A stretch of DNA of 64,000 bases from Palaemon carinicauda. Taxonomy: Eukaryota > Arthropoda > Malacostraca > Decapoda > Palaemonidae. The notes beneath the pieces are model-generated. The model made no database searches. It saw nothing but the letters and a program-made list of their open reading frames with translations, and was not told the origin of the DNA. The stretch covers positions 82,227,143-82,291,142 of the forward strand of contig NC_090729.1 in assembly GCF_036898095.1 (NCBI RefSeq), given 5' to 3'. Below, piece by piece: positions 50,407-63,800 of the stretch (position 1 is the stretch's first letter; every line of letters starts with the position of its first letter). A program made the position numbers and the translations under genes.

Positions 50407-51317
50407 CTCTGCGAGGAACAGTGGAATTATTTGGGACTTTGATTCTTGGGTGAGTGGTTAGTTATATGCGTTGATATAACTAGTAGTGAAGGCTCTGAGA
50501 GCCCACAGTGACTGTTCCAGCGTTATGGTGATGGTAGCACAAGTACAGACAGGTGTGCCGAGCGTTGCTAACGCTAATGTCAGCAAAGTAGTAACATGGA
50601 CGTTAACTTTGATACCTTGGTATGCGGCAAGTGACCTAATTGTTTTCTTTCAGATAACCATTCATCCATGCACTACGGTACTTGTGTAAATTGTTGGTCA
50701 TCCACCTATCATATGTGTATATTTGTGGTGACCATGTCTATTTATTGTTACTCAATAAACTTGTTCTCGGGAACCTTGCGTCTCCTTCACCTATATTGAT
50801 TTCATGTTATTTATTGAGCATTTAGCCTATGTATATTAATCGGGGATATCTATAATAGCCTATTCCTTAATGCAAAGCCTTGTTGCACTGGTTTATACTT
50901 TCCTTAGCATAAAGGACTCCACCCCTCTCTGAGGACGGTGGCGGCAGCAAGTTTAATCCTACGCAGATATAACCTTTTTGTCTAATTTTACTTCGACCAG
51001 GGTGCTGGTCGGGATTTTTTCCCTTGGATGCTGTAGTTCCGTAAGACTATGCTTTACTTCATATAGAGTGAGACCACTATATTGTACTGGCTGGCGAGTG
51101 ATTCATACATAGGTATATGTACTCTTCGTTCGTTTCTAGAGTCTAGTAGGACTCCTCCCTGTAGGGGGCAGGAAGCGCTTTCATGGCTTATGATTAGTGA
51201 AAAGATGTATAACGGTAACATCTTAGGTCTTTCAGTCGAGTTGACTAAGAAACATTCCTGAGGAGTACGGCACGTATTGAGAATCCACAGATACAGTAAT
51301 GCTCTGGTATACTTCCA
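50407..51317 (+). other. DIRS-1 3' non-coding region
   Basis: No credible gene. It contains AATAAA near 50754 and leads into the internal complementary region. Confidence 0.6.
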
Positions 51318-51411
51318 TCAGGACGACATGGCTTGAGCCCAAAAAACGGATTTTGAGCGAAGCGAAAAATCTATTTTTGGGTAAGATGGCCATGTCGTCC
51401 TGATGGACCCG
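51318..51411 (+). repeat. Internal complementary region of DIRS-1
   Basis: The left half (CCATCAGGACGACATGGCTT ... AAAAAA) is the reverse complement of the extreme left end (43105-43135). The right half (CGGATTTTGAGCGAAGCG ... CCTGATGG) is the reverse complement of the extreme right end (51824-51883). The junction AAAAAA/CGG marks where the two termini would meet in the circular replication intermediate. Confidence 0.93.
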
Positions 51412-51507
51412 CCCTGTTCCTTTTCAAAAAAAAAAAAAAAAAAAGTGAAAAGGGTTGTAGGACCCCTCCCTACATACAGTATCTGTAGCACCTCGTGTAT
51501 CGCTACA

Positions 51508-51840
51508 AGGAATACAGATGGCGCCGCGAGCGGCGCAGGGCACGCTTTCGAAACGGGGAGGAGAGATGCCTTACGAACGGCTCCCCCCTTTCTTATCGTT
51601 TTCGTTTTCTTGCCATTTGACCCCTACGAAGTGTTAACTCTATTCGGGGTATAGATTGCTATGAGGCGTGTCAAGAATACGTCCACTGATATTTACGATA
51701 TCCCTAAGGTCTTTTTTAGGGATACTCGCTCCAGGAGTTAGAATTCTGGGTACCTGAAGGTAAATTCTCTGGGAATATCGCCATAGTTGTAATATACCCT
51801 AGGAAGCTGCCTTTAAGGAACTTCCATCAGGACGACATGG
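51508..51840 (-). repeat. Right inverted terminal repeat of DIRS-1
   Basis: Reverse complement of 43119-43453. The outer 44 bp (51841-51884, ending CTCAAAATCCGTT) is unique to this end and complementary to the internal region. Confidence 0.92.
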
Positions 51841-51883
51841 CCATCTTACCCAAAAATAGATTTTTCGCTTCGCTCAAAATCCG

Positions 51884-51884
<1 letters not shown>

Positions 51885-51955
<71 letters not shown>

Positions 51956-51956
51956 G

Positions 51957-52021
<65 letters not shown>

Positions 52022-52034
52022 ATATATATATATA
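51885..52034. repeat. (TA)n at the right edge of DIRS-1
   Basis: TA array with GTATG interruptions, the continuation of the tract at 43022-43104. Confidence 0.95.
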
Positions 52035-52384
52035 ATGTATAACGGTGTACACGAGATTTGAAGGCTCTTCACTTTTCCTATTATGCAATAGGGAGGGTCT
52101 CGTCCAGACTCTACAACGGTGCCTTCTCCGCTGTAAACACATAAGCACAACAACAACAGCAGCAGCCACCAGTGCGTCCTGGCACGACGACATACTTTTC
52201 AAGGCTCTAGTATGAGGTGTGGACGGCTACACCAAGTTTACGCGTGTTGCCAATATGTTGCCAGACATTGTAGCAGAGAAAGTTTCATACTTTGCTGTCG
52301 ATATGTGTACCGATGTTGACTGTAAGGTTTCCAACTTTGTTGTTGATATGTCGGTAGACACGATGTTGCCAGTGTGGACGCACC

Positions 52385-52640
52385 TTAAGGATATTGCATA
52401 ATATCAGGGGATGTATTTCTTGATACGACACATGGCAATCTTCACCCTGAATAGAGTTTTCGCTCTGAGGGGGAATAGTGGCGAAATTGAAGGGGACCCG
52501 TCATCAAGGTTACCCGGTGGATCCCCTTCCCGTACTACTACAGCGAACTATTCCTATTGTAGTAGAGAGTTAAGCACGGTGTATCTCCCAACTGCTCTCG
52601 GTTTTGTTACTATTTCAAGGATTATTACCATGCAATCTTC
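52385..52640 (+). repeat. Left terminal repeat region of DIRS-2, second half
   Basis: TTAAGGATATTGCATAATATCAG and CCTGAATAGAGTT align with CTTAGGGATATCGTAAATATCAG and CCCGAATAGAGTT of DIRS-1 (43249-43323). It also shares a start-like ATG followed by TCTTC..CTC and AAGTTGAGTA with 43523-43565. The first half is at 42655-42758. Confidence 0.8.
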
Positions 52641-52842
52641 AGCCTCTTCATCCTCTGGAAAGTTGAGTATTTAATCTTTCCTATGTATAATTTTTGGCTC
52701 CCTTCTAACAGTTAAATTAGCATAATTTAGATGTGTTTATTGGAGCAGAATCATGACCGGAGGTGGCCATTTTGGACCGCTGTCGTACGCCATAAAATGC
52801 TTTATTTAGTTAGTAGTGTGACGTCACCGGTATTTAGTTATA

Positions 52843-53657
<815 letters not shown>

Positions 53658-53659
53658 TA

Positions 53660-55153
53660 ATGAATTCTAGCTATTTAGGCAAATTATACTACCGAAGATA
53701 AGATTACACATGTAATATTTCCTCTTCTGCTAAAACGTTTCGATAGTATACGCAAGGGCCTCGGTGATATAGCGTAGCTGATATCCCGACACGAGTTAGG
53801 CTAGCCTAAAGCGTTTTAGTATACTTTAGTAACGTTATCCCCGTTTAGCCTCTTGTATCATTTTATTAATTCAGTCAGAGATAGTACATCTCCTAGAATT
53901 ACTATCATAATTTGATACTCGTCTCTTTTAGAGATTTAAGGATAAACCCTTCCTTCCCTCTGAGTACCGCCATTAGGCGGCAACACTATCTTTGGTCTTC
54001 CCATAGAGTAGTGTACTCCAGCTTGACCGAGATAGTGTTTCTGTCTATCCTCTTTGCCGGTGAGTATCCCGGCTTTGAAATATGACAGTGACTCAGAGTA
54101 TTCAGTCTTGTTGTCGGCAACTCTACCGATGGGGGATTAGTCATTCCCCTGCCGGTTTCACAGTTGCCTGCATAGGAAGACCGACTTCCCTAGGAAACTA
54201 TGTTTCCTTGTTTTGCTGCCGACAGTAGGAGGCATACTTGCTGCCTTCTTTCTATGCAAAATATAAGACCCTTTCCCTTCCCCTTCTGTCCTTTAGTGAC
54301 GGCCTAGCTGTCACAACATCTGTGGCCGGTATTCTACAATCTCCCTGCTTGCCAGGTTGATTACGATGCCGGCCGGGCTCCTACAAAGGTGGCTAGATTC
54401 CCGCTTCGACCTTCCCCCTAACAGAAGTAAGGCTCCGGGAAAGGTTGTACCGGCCATGACGGCTGCCGGTGGGAGACCCTATTCAACTTTGAGTATTCTT
54501 CAGTCTTCTCTTGGACTGCCATCCACAAACCCTGGAACCAGCAGTGCAGCTGGCAACAGATATTTTGGCTGGATGGAAGCTAGAATTTATACATATTTTC
54601 CCTTCCATTTGAATCCTCATTCTGGAAAGAAGGCAGTAAAGACAGTAGTCCCTACAACCATAATTATTGTACTGAACTATAATGATACGGTAGCCCTTCT
54701 CTCCATGCTTTCTCTCTCTCTGTCGGCTAGTGCCGTCAGATACTAGCCTAGCCGGTAGTATGCCGGCAAAACTACAGTATAAGACTATACAGTAGCCAGT
54801 ATTCCTGCAGTATAGCTGATACAGCAGTTAGAAAACTACAGTATATAATATACAGTAGTATGATTTCCAACATATTCTGTGTATCCTTTCACAGTCCATT
54901 GTTGAGACCGCTAAATAATGCTATTCCACCCTATATTTCCCTAATACGGAAATTTCAAATATTAATATTGAGGGAGGTCGTAGCAATTGCCTGGACAGGA
55001 AAAACAGATATGTATCTTTCCTATTTCTTTTCTAGCTTACTATCCTAAGCTATAATTATAATAGTAAGATCTATTATTGATGCATGTGATTGATTTATCA
55101 GTGTGATAAATTACCCCATACTCATTTCATTATTTCTTTCCTTACAGGAGGAG
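53660..55153 (+). other. DIRS-2 5' leader/intron
   Basis: Non-coding. It has scattered GCCGG motifs like the DIRS-1 leader but fewer, and ends in the acceptor TTTCTTTCCTTACAG (55148) before the gag exon. Confidence 0.6.
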
Positions 55154-56945
55154 CTCAAGGTGAATTGTGAAGTCATGTACTGCAACCACAAAAGTAAGAA
55201 CTTTTGTGGCCACAACATGTGCAGGTATCATGCCCCTGCTCCATCGCAACTGAAACCCTGGGATAATGGGACCCGAAGGGTCGCAACGTCTGGTCGGCCT
55301 TGATGACCGAGGTTTTCGGCGATACCAAGACAACGAAGTTGAGATATGCTGTAAGGGAAATGCTTTGGAAGTGGGTAAGAGTGTTCCAGAAGAACTCCCC
55401 GGGACCTTACCTATCTGATGCGGTGGTGCCACAGGTACGGCCCGAGCCTCTTTGCATACAACTGGCGATAGAGACCGACATCAATAAGGCTCCAGAAGGC
55501 ATGGACATCCATCAGGAAAGGATGTCAGAGGTGTCCTCGGACACCGAAAAGGATCTCCTTCAAGAAGACCCTGAAGAGGAGGTGGCCCAGCCACCTGAGG
55601 AGGAAGAACAATCCGGTTTGACAGAGATGGAAGACCCCCTACTGTCTGTGACGGCATTTCAGCCTGCGCCGTAAACCTCTTCGGCCCCAACCTCTCAACC
55701 AGACCCGCTTTTCCCCACGGGCCAAGCGTACATGGCGCAGATCCAGCAGATGACGGATAGTCTTCACAAGGAACAGATAGAGATGAGGAAGGAAGTCAGG
55801 GAAGCACACCGCGCAGTCGCTTCTCGCGGCTCCGACGAGCGGCCCCGAGTCTCTGATTTGCCTCAATGCTCCGAAACCAACCCCTGGAGGTATGTGAAGT
55901 TCATGGCCATGATGAATGGGAAACTCTACGTCTCGGAGAAGATGGGTGCCATACCCCTCAACGATCTCCAATTCTGCCCAAACCTTGCGGCTTACCCGTA
56001 GTGCTTCATCAGGCTGAAGAACGAACCTGCGTCTAAAAAAGAGATGGAACCTAAGGAGGTCATGGTCTTTGACCATGACAAGGCAAGGCTCTCTTGACGA
56101 GTACCCTAAAGAAGGCAGGATATACAAACTCCAAGGTTTTTGCATTGAGCAAGAAGCACCCTACCTTCCTTGCTCCTTCCTCCAGAACTTTTCCCTTCAC
56201 GTCAAAAGCACTCCACTGCATGCTAAAGGCAGTTGATGCAGGCAAACCATGCCCTATGCTAGAAGAGTGTACACCATTTTGTCTCTAGCCCTGCTTACAG
56301 GCGAGAAGGACTGGAACAAGGTCCATCTAACCTTCTAGGTCACAAAGCTAGACACTGATATTGCAGGACAGTAGTTCAACGAGAAGCTTCCGAAGCTGTC
56401 AGACTTCCTTCTGAGAAGAGAACAGGAGACAAAAGAGAGACTAGCCGCCTCTCTTTCTCTCCAGAACTGCATGGAGATGTGTGCAGGCATCTCAAGCACC
56501 CCAGACATGTACACAGTCCTAGCCAAGATGCACATGGCTACACTGGTCAAGGACATGTACACTTTTGTGAAGGCCAGGTGGGCCTGTAGAGAGTTTGTGT
56601 TTGCCAATGCAACGGTCAAGCACGAGCCCAGGAAGTTGATCACTTCCTGCATCTGGGGCAAGGACCTCTTCCCAAAGGAAGCAGTCAAAGAGGTGGTTGC
56701 TAAAGCCGCCACAGAAAATAGGAACCTTCTCAAAAAGTGGGGCATGTCTTCCAAAAGGAAATCTACCTCTGACGCTGGTCCCCAACCCAAGAGGAAGGCG
56801 AAGAAGCCACGACTGACTCATAGACCTGCGCAACATCCCACGGTTACCATGACCGCCAGTGCCCCAAATGGTTGCTCAGCTCAAACCACTTTCCAGATTG
56901 TGCCTCAACAGTTGGTAACCTAGTCACCAGCCTTTAACCCAGGCT
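55149..56945 (+). pseudogene. DIRS-2 Gag, decayed
   Basis: The zinc-like module is kept (MYCNHKSKNFCGHNMCRYHA) directly after the acceptor. Collinear fragments follow: KNSPGPYLSDAVV, DLPQCSETNPWRYVKFMAMM, SKKHPTFLAPSSRTFPF, KARWACREFVFANATVKHEP and SSKRKSTSDAGPQPKRKAKK. Stops (for example 55672, 55999) and frame changes break it. At the position of the DIRS-1 amber this copy has CAA (Gln). Confidence 0.8.
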
Positions 56946-58880
56946 TTGAGAGGCACATCACTACCTTTCGCCCAAAAGGTAGAGGATCTAGATGAGGCTC
57001 CTCAAGAAACCCTTCAAGAGGTAGAGGAGGACGTGGTCAGGGTAACAAACCCTCCGGGTCATCCAAGCAACGAGATGCTTCAGGTAGGAGGAAGACTCCT
57101 CCACTTTCGGGATCGCTGGACCTTTGATCCCTGGACCCACAGCTTAACCAAGAATGGACTAGGGTGGAAATGGAACAAATCTCCACCTTCCTTTCCTCAA
57201 TTCTTCCAACACTCCACCCCCTTATTGGAAGAATATACCTTACAACTCTTTAACAAAAAGGTTATAAAGAAAGCAAAGTCCATCAAATTCCAGGGAAGGC
57301 TGTTTTGTGTTCCCATGAAGGACTTGTACAAACTAAGAGTCATTCTAGACTTGTCTCCACTCAACAAATTCATCGAGAACAACAAGTTCCGGATGTTAAC
57401 CTTACAACACATAAGGACCCTGTTACCAAAAGGGACGTACACAGTCTCAATAGATCTAGCAGATGCCTACTGGCACCTTCCACTCAGCCGCCCCCTCTCC
57501 TCCTGCCTAGGATTCAAGCTACAGAAGACAAAGTATGTCTTCAGAGCCAAACCCTTTGGACTAAACATAGCCCCAAGGATTTTCACGAAACATGCGGACA
57601 CAGTCGTACAACACCTATGCTTAGAAGGCATTCAGGAATTAGTATAACTGGCTGGTGTGGGCAGCATCCAAGACTGCTTGTCTGCAGGCAGCCATGCAGG
57701 TGATCCAGTTCCTGGAACATCTGGGCTTCAAGATCAACTACAAGAAGTCTCGCCTCTCTCCAGCTTAAGAGTTTCAACGGTTGAGAATCCATTGGAACTT
57801 GCAGTCACACCGCCTCTCCATTCCACCGACGAAGAGGAGAGAGATTACGGGTTCTGTCAAAAGATTATTGAAATCCAACAAGATTTCAAAACGCCAACAG
57901 GAAAGGGTACTGGGCTCTCTGCAGTTCACAGCAGTAACAGACCTAGTGCTAAGAGCACAACTAAAGGATGCGTTAGGAGTCTGGAGAAGATACGCATCAA
58001 ACGCTCGAAGAGATCAACAGAGACCGACACCGACCTTACTGCGATCGCTTCTGAGGACGTGGTCGAAGGTCAAGAGCCTAGCAAGGACTATTCCTTTACA
58101 ATCACCTCAGCCATCAGTAGTCATCCACACAGATGCCTCAACAGAGGGATGGGGAGGTCATTCCCATCAATGAAAAGTTCAAGGGACCTGGTCACACCAG
58201 TTCAAAACCTTTCACATCAACATTCTGGAGGCCATGGCAGTCCTCCTGACGTTGAAAAAACTATCCCCTCACAGATCTGCTCATAGCAAGTTGGTCTTGG
58301 ACAGCGAAGTGATAGTGAAATGTCTGAACCGACAAGGCTCGAGATTGCCCTACATCAACCACGTGTTGTTGGCCATCTTTCACTTAGTAAGAAAGAAAAG
58401 ATGGTACTTATCAGCAGTTCACCTATAAGGGTTCCGCAATGTGACGGCGGACGCTCTATCCAGGTGAAAGCCGATAGAGTCAGAATAGTCCACAGATGCA
58501 GACTCATTCTCCTTCATCTTGGAAAAAGTCCCAGAACTGCAGATCGACCTCTTCACAACGAGAGACAACAAGAAACTACCTCGATACGTAGCCCCATACG
58601 AGGACCCTCGGGCAGGAGCGATAGACGTCACGTCCCTCGATTGGAACAGATGGAATCATATCCATCTCTTCCTGCCAACAAATCTCCTGCTGAAGGTCCT
58701 CAACAAGTGGGGATCCTTCAAGGGGACAGCAGCAGTGGTGGCCCCAAAATGGCCCAGGAGCAATTGGTTCCCTCTAGTGATAGAATTAAGGCTGAGGCTG
58801 TTTCCTCTATCGAACCCAGTTCTATCCCAACTGGTTCAGAAGTCGACTGTCTACGCTTCATCATTGAGAACCCAAAACCT
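56946..58880 (+). pseudogene. DIRS-2 RT-RNase H, catalytic box deleted
   Basis: FQGRLFCVPMKDLYKLRVIL, TVSIDLADAYWHLPL and PFGLNIAPRIFTKH are clear, but where DIRS-1 has the codons for YLDDW the sequence reads TTAGTATAACTGGCTGG (near 57640). About 11 bases are missing, which removes the active site and shifts the frame. RNase H (VIHTDASTEGWGGHS) and the C-terminal part (IDLFTTRDNKKLPRYVAPY) survive in other frames with further stops. Confidence 0.85.
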
Positions 58881-59762
58881 ACATCTCATGATTTTCTCGC
58901 CTTAGCAGTCAAGAAAAGGTTTGGGATCTCAAAAGACAACATCGACTTTATAGAAGAATACAAGTCAAAGACAACCAGAAGACAATATGAATCGTCTTGG
59001 AAGAAGTGAGTCTCCTTTGTCAAAGCAAACAAGCCGACAGAAATCTCGATAAACTTCTGCCTATCCTTCTTCATCCACCTTCATGAGTAAGGCTTGGCTT
59101 CCACCACGATAACTACTTGCAAGTCAGCTTTGACTAGACCTCTTCTATATGCCTTCCAGGTGAACCTGTCGAACAATATCTTCAATGAGATTCCAAAAGC
59201 ATGCGCTAGACTTAAACCAGCAGCCCCTCCGAAGCTCATATCATGGCCTTTGGACAAAGTCTTGCACTATGCTTCGAACTTGAACAATGAAGATTGCTCC
59301 CTAAAGGATCTAACACAGAAAGTTATATTCTTGTTCGCTATAGCCTCAGGGGCTAGAGTTAGTGAAATAGTGGCCCTATCTAGAGACGAGGGCCATATTC
59401 AGTTCACAGAAGAGGGAGAACTGAATCTTTTTCCCGATCCTACCTTTCTCGCCAAAAAACAGCTACCCACCAAAAGGTGGGGCCCTTGGAGAATCTGCCC
59501 TCTGAAGGAAGATGTCTCTCTATGTCCAGTAGAGTGTCTTGAGGTCTATCTTCGAAGAACTTCAGACTTAAAGGGAGGAAAGCTCTTCATAGGCGAAACC
59601 TCAGGATCAAACTTATCCCTAGAACAATTTAGGGGGAAGCTCACCTACTTTATTTGCAGAGCGGATCCTGACAGTACACCCGCAGATCATTATGCGAAGC
59701 AAGTGCATGAAATAAAACACTTTGTGGTGGCGGCCGGTAGTGTTATAAAACCTGTCGTCTAG
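58840..59762 (+). pseudogene. DIRS-2 tyrosine recombinase, catalytic segment deleted
   Basis: The core-binding part (KTTRRQYESSWKK) is followed by TGA at 59007 and further stops. The catalytic domain keeps SGARVSEIVAL, but TPADH is joined directly to YAKQV near 59690. Compared with DIRS-1 (50230-50334), 105 bases are gone in frame, including the His-x-x-Arg box and the segment before the Tyr. The Tyr codon itself remains. Confidence 0.85.
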
Positions 59763-60012
59763 TGCTGCGATGAACAGTGAACTGTTTGGGACCTGACAGT
59801 GAAAAAGGGTGAACAGGTGTTAGCACCTTTGAGTGCAATACCTTTTATTGAGGATCACTATGGTGATCCTTGTACTGTCCTTTATATGTGTAGAATCTAA
59901 CCAATAACACCAGTGCCGTGTGTACATTTGTACACAATGTTTAAACATATCGAACATTTAAGTGAAATTAACCAAATAATTTCCCATTTTTGAGTGGCAA
60001 CTGTGACATACT
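59763..60012 (+). other. DIRS-2 3' region cut by Gypsy copy 2
   Basis: GAACAGTGAACTGTTTGGGAC matches GAACAGTGGAATTATTTGGGAC after the DIRS-1 recombinase. No gene is present. Confidence 0.6.
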
Positions 60013-60498
60013 TGTTATGTATTATTGTAACAATGTACTATATTATTTCAAGTGTTTCAGGTATTGCGCAACATTGCGTCATATTGCATGAATAAGACAT
60101 GTTATGCTTTGATCATAAGAGTAATGATTTGTTTTGGTATTAGGATTCAAACATTTGTTGGTTACCTCAGATAAGATGTGATTCTTTATGATTTATGCTG
60201 GAGTAGGATTTAAGTCTTTTCAGAGCGATGCTCTTTTGTTTAGCAATGTTTTGGTTTGTGAGATTTGTGTAAGACGCTCCATATACACTTGAGAGTCAGC
60301 TGTCACAAAGTGAAGTTCATAATGTAGTCTTTTATACATTAAAGACGTATTTTATTAATACCAACGTATTATTATCCATCAAGCAGATATCGACGAGATG
60401 GGATCAGCATGAGAAATAATTACTAACGATTATACATCTCTGTTCCAGGTAATTATTATGGTTAATAGAACTTCCTACCTAAACATCCATACATTATA
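60013..60498 (+). repeat. 5' LTR, Gypsy copy 2
   Basis: Starts TGTTATGTATTATTG and ends ACATCCATACATTATA, followed by TTTTGGCGACGAGG. It differs from the copy 1 LTR at several sites, so the two copies are not a recent pair. Confidence 0.93.
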
Positions 60499-60620
60499 TT
60501 TTGGCGACGAGGATGGGATCAGCATGAGAAATAATTACTAACGATTATACATCTCTGTTCCAGGTAATTATTATGGTTAATAGAACTTCCTACCTAAACA
60601 TCCATACATTATATTTTGGC
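60499..60620 (+). repeat. Leader duplication, Gypsy copy 2
   Basis: Repeats the LTR 3' end after the first TTTTGGCGACG and gives a second TTTTGGCGACC, as in copy 1. Confidence 0.85.
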
Positions 60621-60875
60621 GACCGACGTTTGAGGACGACGGACAAGCAGGGAGAAGCAAGCAGGGAGAAGCATTGGAGCCTTTGTACAAAGACGGCCAG
60701 CACAAGAGAAGGTTTTCTTACATTGGAAATCAAGAGTAAAATCGCCCAATGAAGATTTTACCAGCAGCAGAATAGGAATTTCATCAAATACACAAAAAGG
60801 GTGAAATTTTAAATTGGGTAGGTAGGAAGTATACTTGTGACTGCAACTTAACCTACCACAAGGTAAGCAAACAAA

Positions 60876-63800
60876 ATGCCTTTTAACATCGAAGCACCTC
60901 AAGCTTTTAGCGTCACTGCTGAGCCTAATTCTGTTGCAACACGATGGCAACAGTGGTGTGAGGAATTTAAGATTTATTTAGAAGCATTAGGGAACATGAA
61001 GGATGCACAAAAGAAGGCATTATTACTTCATACAGCAGGTAGGGAAGTTCGGGAAGTGTTTAAGACTTTGCAGCCTACAGATGACACAAGTGAAGCTGCA
61101 ATTAAGGCTCTTACCACATATTTTGCTCCTCAAGTCAATAAATTTTTTGAAAGATACCAGTTTTCAGCGCAAGCTTATCAGAAAGAAAATGAAAGTTTAG
61201 ATGCATTTGTGACTAGACTAAAGAATTTAGCTGTTTCATGTGAATTTCTAGAGTTAGAGAATGTTATCATAGATCAAGTAATTGCACATTGCACATCAGA
61301 AGAGCTAAGAAAGAAATTATTGCAAGATAAAGATTTAACATTAGAAAAGGTATTGATAACAGGCAGAGCTTTAGAAACATCAAATAGGCAAAGTCACATA
61401 ATAGGTAGTTCTACAAGCAATAGAATGGAAAATTCTAAAATTAATACAGTAGGTTCTAAGTGGAAAACCAATGAGAATCAGAGAAGGAATATGTCAAAGC
61501 CTAGTCATAGAAAAGTGCCTAACACTATTGTTCATAAATATCAGAATCAGGGTTATACACAGAAACAACAGGAAAAACCCAAGTGTTTTAGGTGTGGTAA
61601 AACTGATCATCTTGCATACGAAGCAAAGAAATGCCCTGCTACTGGACAGACATGCCAGAATTGCAGAAAGCTAGGTCATTTTGCAACTGCTTGTAGATTT
61701 CCTAAACAGTACGCAAAGAAAATAAATGCTACAGTTGATACTATGGGTCAAGAGAATAATGAGGAAAATGTTCATGATAATCAGGTTAGTTCAGAAACTG
61801 ATTTTGCGTTTCACATAAACTCAGTCAACAAAGGTGCAAAGAAACATATCATGGTAGAAGTAATCATAAATGGTAAACCAACTTTGATGCAAGTTGACAC
61901 AGCAGCCGATGTATCAATTATGTCTGAGAAAATGGCTAAAGGCATTCCTAATTTGTTATTAGAAGGTACAAATAGAGTTTTGAAAAGTTATAATGGTTTT
62001 GATATTCAGGTAATAGGTGTTTCGAACGTAGAAGTACAGTACAAAGAACAGAAATTAGAGAGAATGCCATTAACAGTAGTAAAAGGTAATGGACAAACTT
62101 TGCTAGGTTTAGATTGGCTACAGTATTTGAAGTTAGATTGGCCTAGTATTTTGAAGGTTGCAGGTAGACAAGATGAAAACAAAAATGAAATATCTATGAA
62201 TGATATCCTATCAGAGTTTCAAGACGTATTTGAAGATAAAATAGGTACAGTAAAGAACGCAAAGGCAATTTTAGTTTTGAAACCTGACAGTTCTCCTAGA
62301 TTTTTTGCTCCGAGACCAGTACCATATGCATTGAAAAGTGCAGTTGAAACAGAAATCAAGAGATTAGAAAGTGAAGGTTCTTGGGAAAAGGTCACATATT
62401 CAGATTGGGCTACACCATTAGTTCCTATTGTGAAGGAAAGTGGACAGGTTAGGTTGTGTGGAGATTACAAAGTAACGTTAAATCCACAACTGCAAGTAGC
62501 TCAACATCCCTTACCAAATCCGAAAGACATGTTTGCAACTATGTCAGGATGCAGTGTTTTTTCTAAATTAGATTTAAGACAAGCATTTCAACAGCTTCCC
62601 ATGGATGAAACTTCACAAGAATTATGTACAGTAAATACATCCTTAGGTTTGTTTAGGCCAAAGAGATTACCTTATGGAGTTGCAAGTAGTCCAGCTATAT
62701 GGCAACAAACTATGGATAAGATTTTTTCAGGAATGCAAGGAGTATTCATTTTTATAGATGATATTTTAATTGCGGGTAAAGACACAAGAGAACATAGAGA
62801 GAGATTGCGAACAGTTCTGAAGAAGTTGAAGGAACATAATATTAGAGTAAATAAGAACAAATGTATTTTAGAAGTTGATTCAGTGGAATACTTAGGTTTT
62901 GTAATAAATGGCAAGGGTATTCACAAAACTAAAGAGAAGATTAAAGCTGTACAATCAACAAAAGTGCCAGAAAATGTTAAGGAATTACAATCATTTCTAG
63001 GTTTAGTAACATTTTATGGGAATTTCATTCAGAATTTGTCTACAATTGCACATCCATTGTATAATCTGTTGAATAAGGGTGTAGAATGGAAGTGGACAAA
63101 AGAGTGTCAGGAATGTTTTGAAAGAATCAAGCAGGAAATAACATCACCTACATTCTTAGTACATTATCAAATGGATTTACCAGTTAAATTAGTTTGTGAT
63201 GCATCAAACATAGGTCTAGGTGCAGTATTATCTCATGTAATGCCAGATGGAACAGAAAAACCAATTGCATTCACTTCTAGAGTATTGAACAAGGCAGAAA
63301 GGAATTACTCTCAAATAGAAAAGGAAGGTTTAGCATTAGTTTATGGAGTTAAAAAATTCCATATGTATCTTTATGGTAGGAAAAAGTTCACACTTGTTAC
63401 AGATCATAAACCTTTATTAGCAATATTGGGTCCAAAAGCAAGTTTACCTACGTTGGTAGCTGCAAGACTACAACGTTGGGCAGTTACGTTAGCAGCGTAC
63501 CACTATGATATAGAATACCGTCCAACATCAAATATGGGTAATGCAGATGCTTTATCCAGATTACCCGTAGACAAAGCTCCAGAAGAGTATGATGACAGTG
63601 TTTTATTAATTTCAGTATGTAATGTACCAATAACTGCAAAAGATGTAGCACACAGTACCAAGCAAGACCCAGTACTTAGTAAGGTTTTGGAGAGTTTAAT
63701 GACAGGTAGGGACTTATGTGGAAAGGAGGAAAATTGTAAACCGTATAAGGATATATGGTATGAACTGAGTGTGACACAAGGAATAGTGATGAGAGGTTCC

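Larger units (their letters stand above)
43105..51884 (+). mobile_element. DIRS-1: nearly intact DIRS retrotransposon
   Basis: The 8.78 kb element has inverted terminal repeats (43119-43453 and 51508-51840), an internal complementary region (51318-51411), gag, RT-RNase H and tyrosine recombinase. It has no long direct repeats and no visible target duplication, as expected for DIRS elements that integrate by recombinase. The repeats differ at about two positions by eye. One amber in gag is the only clear lesion. DIRS elements are known to be widespread in decapods. Confidence 0.92.
42760..52384. mobile_element. TIR DNA transposon (GGTGCGTC ends) that split DIRS-2 and hosts DIRS-1
   Basis: The ends are GGTGCGTCACCACTAGCGAC and, inverted, GGTGCGTCCACACTGGCAAC. 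TTAA lies at both flanks (42755-42758 with one extra A before the left end, and 52385-52388). Removing the element joins the two halves of the DIRS-2 repeat. The interior outside DIRS-1 is short (about 345 + 500 bp), has repeated GGCAACA/CGACAACA motifs and (TA)n, and has no transposase. The superfamily is not assigned; TTAA points to piggyBac-like or other TTAA-targeting families. Confidence 0.7.

Noticed and set aside
50486..50689. Small frame after the DIRS-1 recombinase
   Set aside because: No conservation in DIRS-2 at the equivalent position and no recognisable domain.
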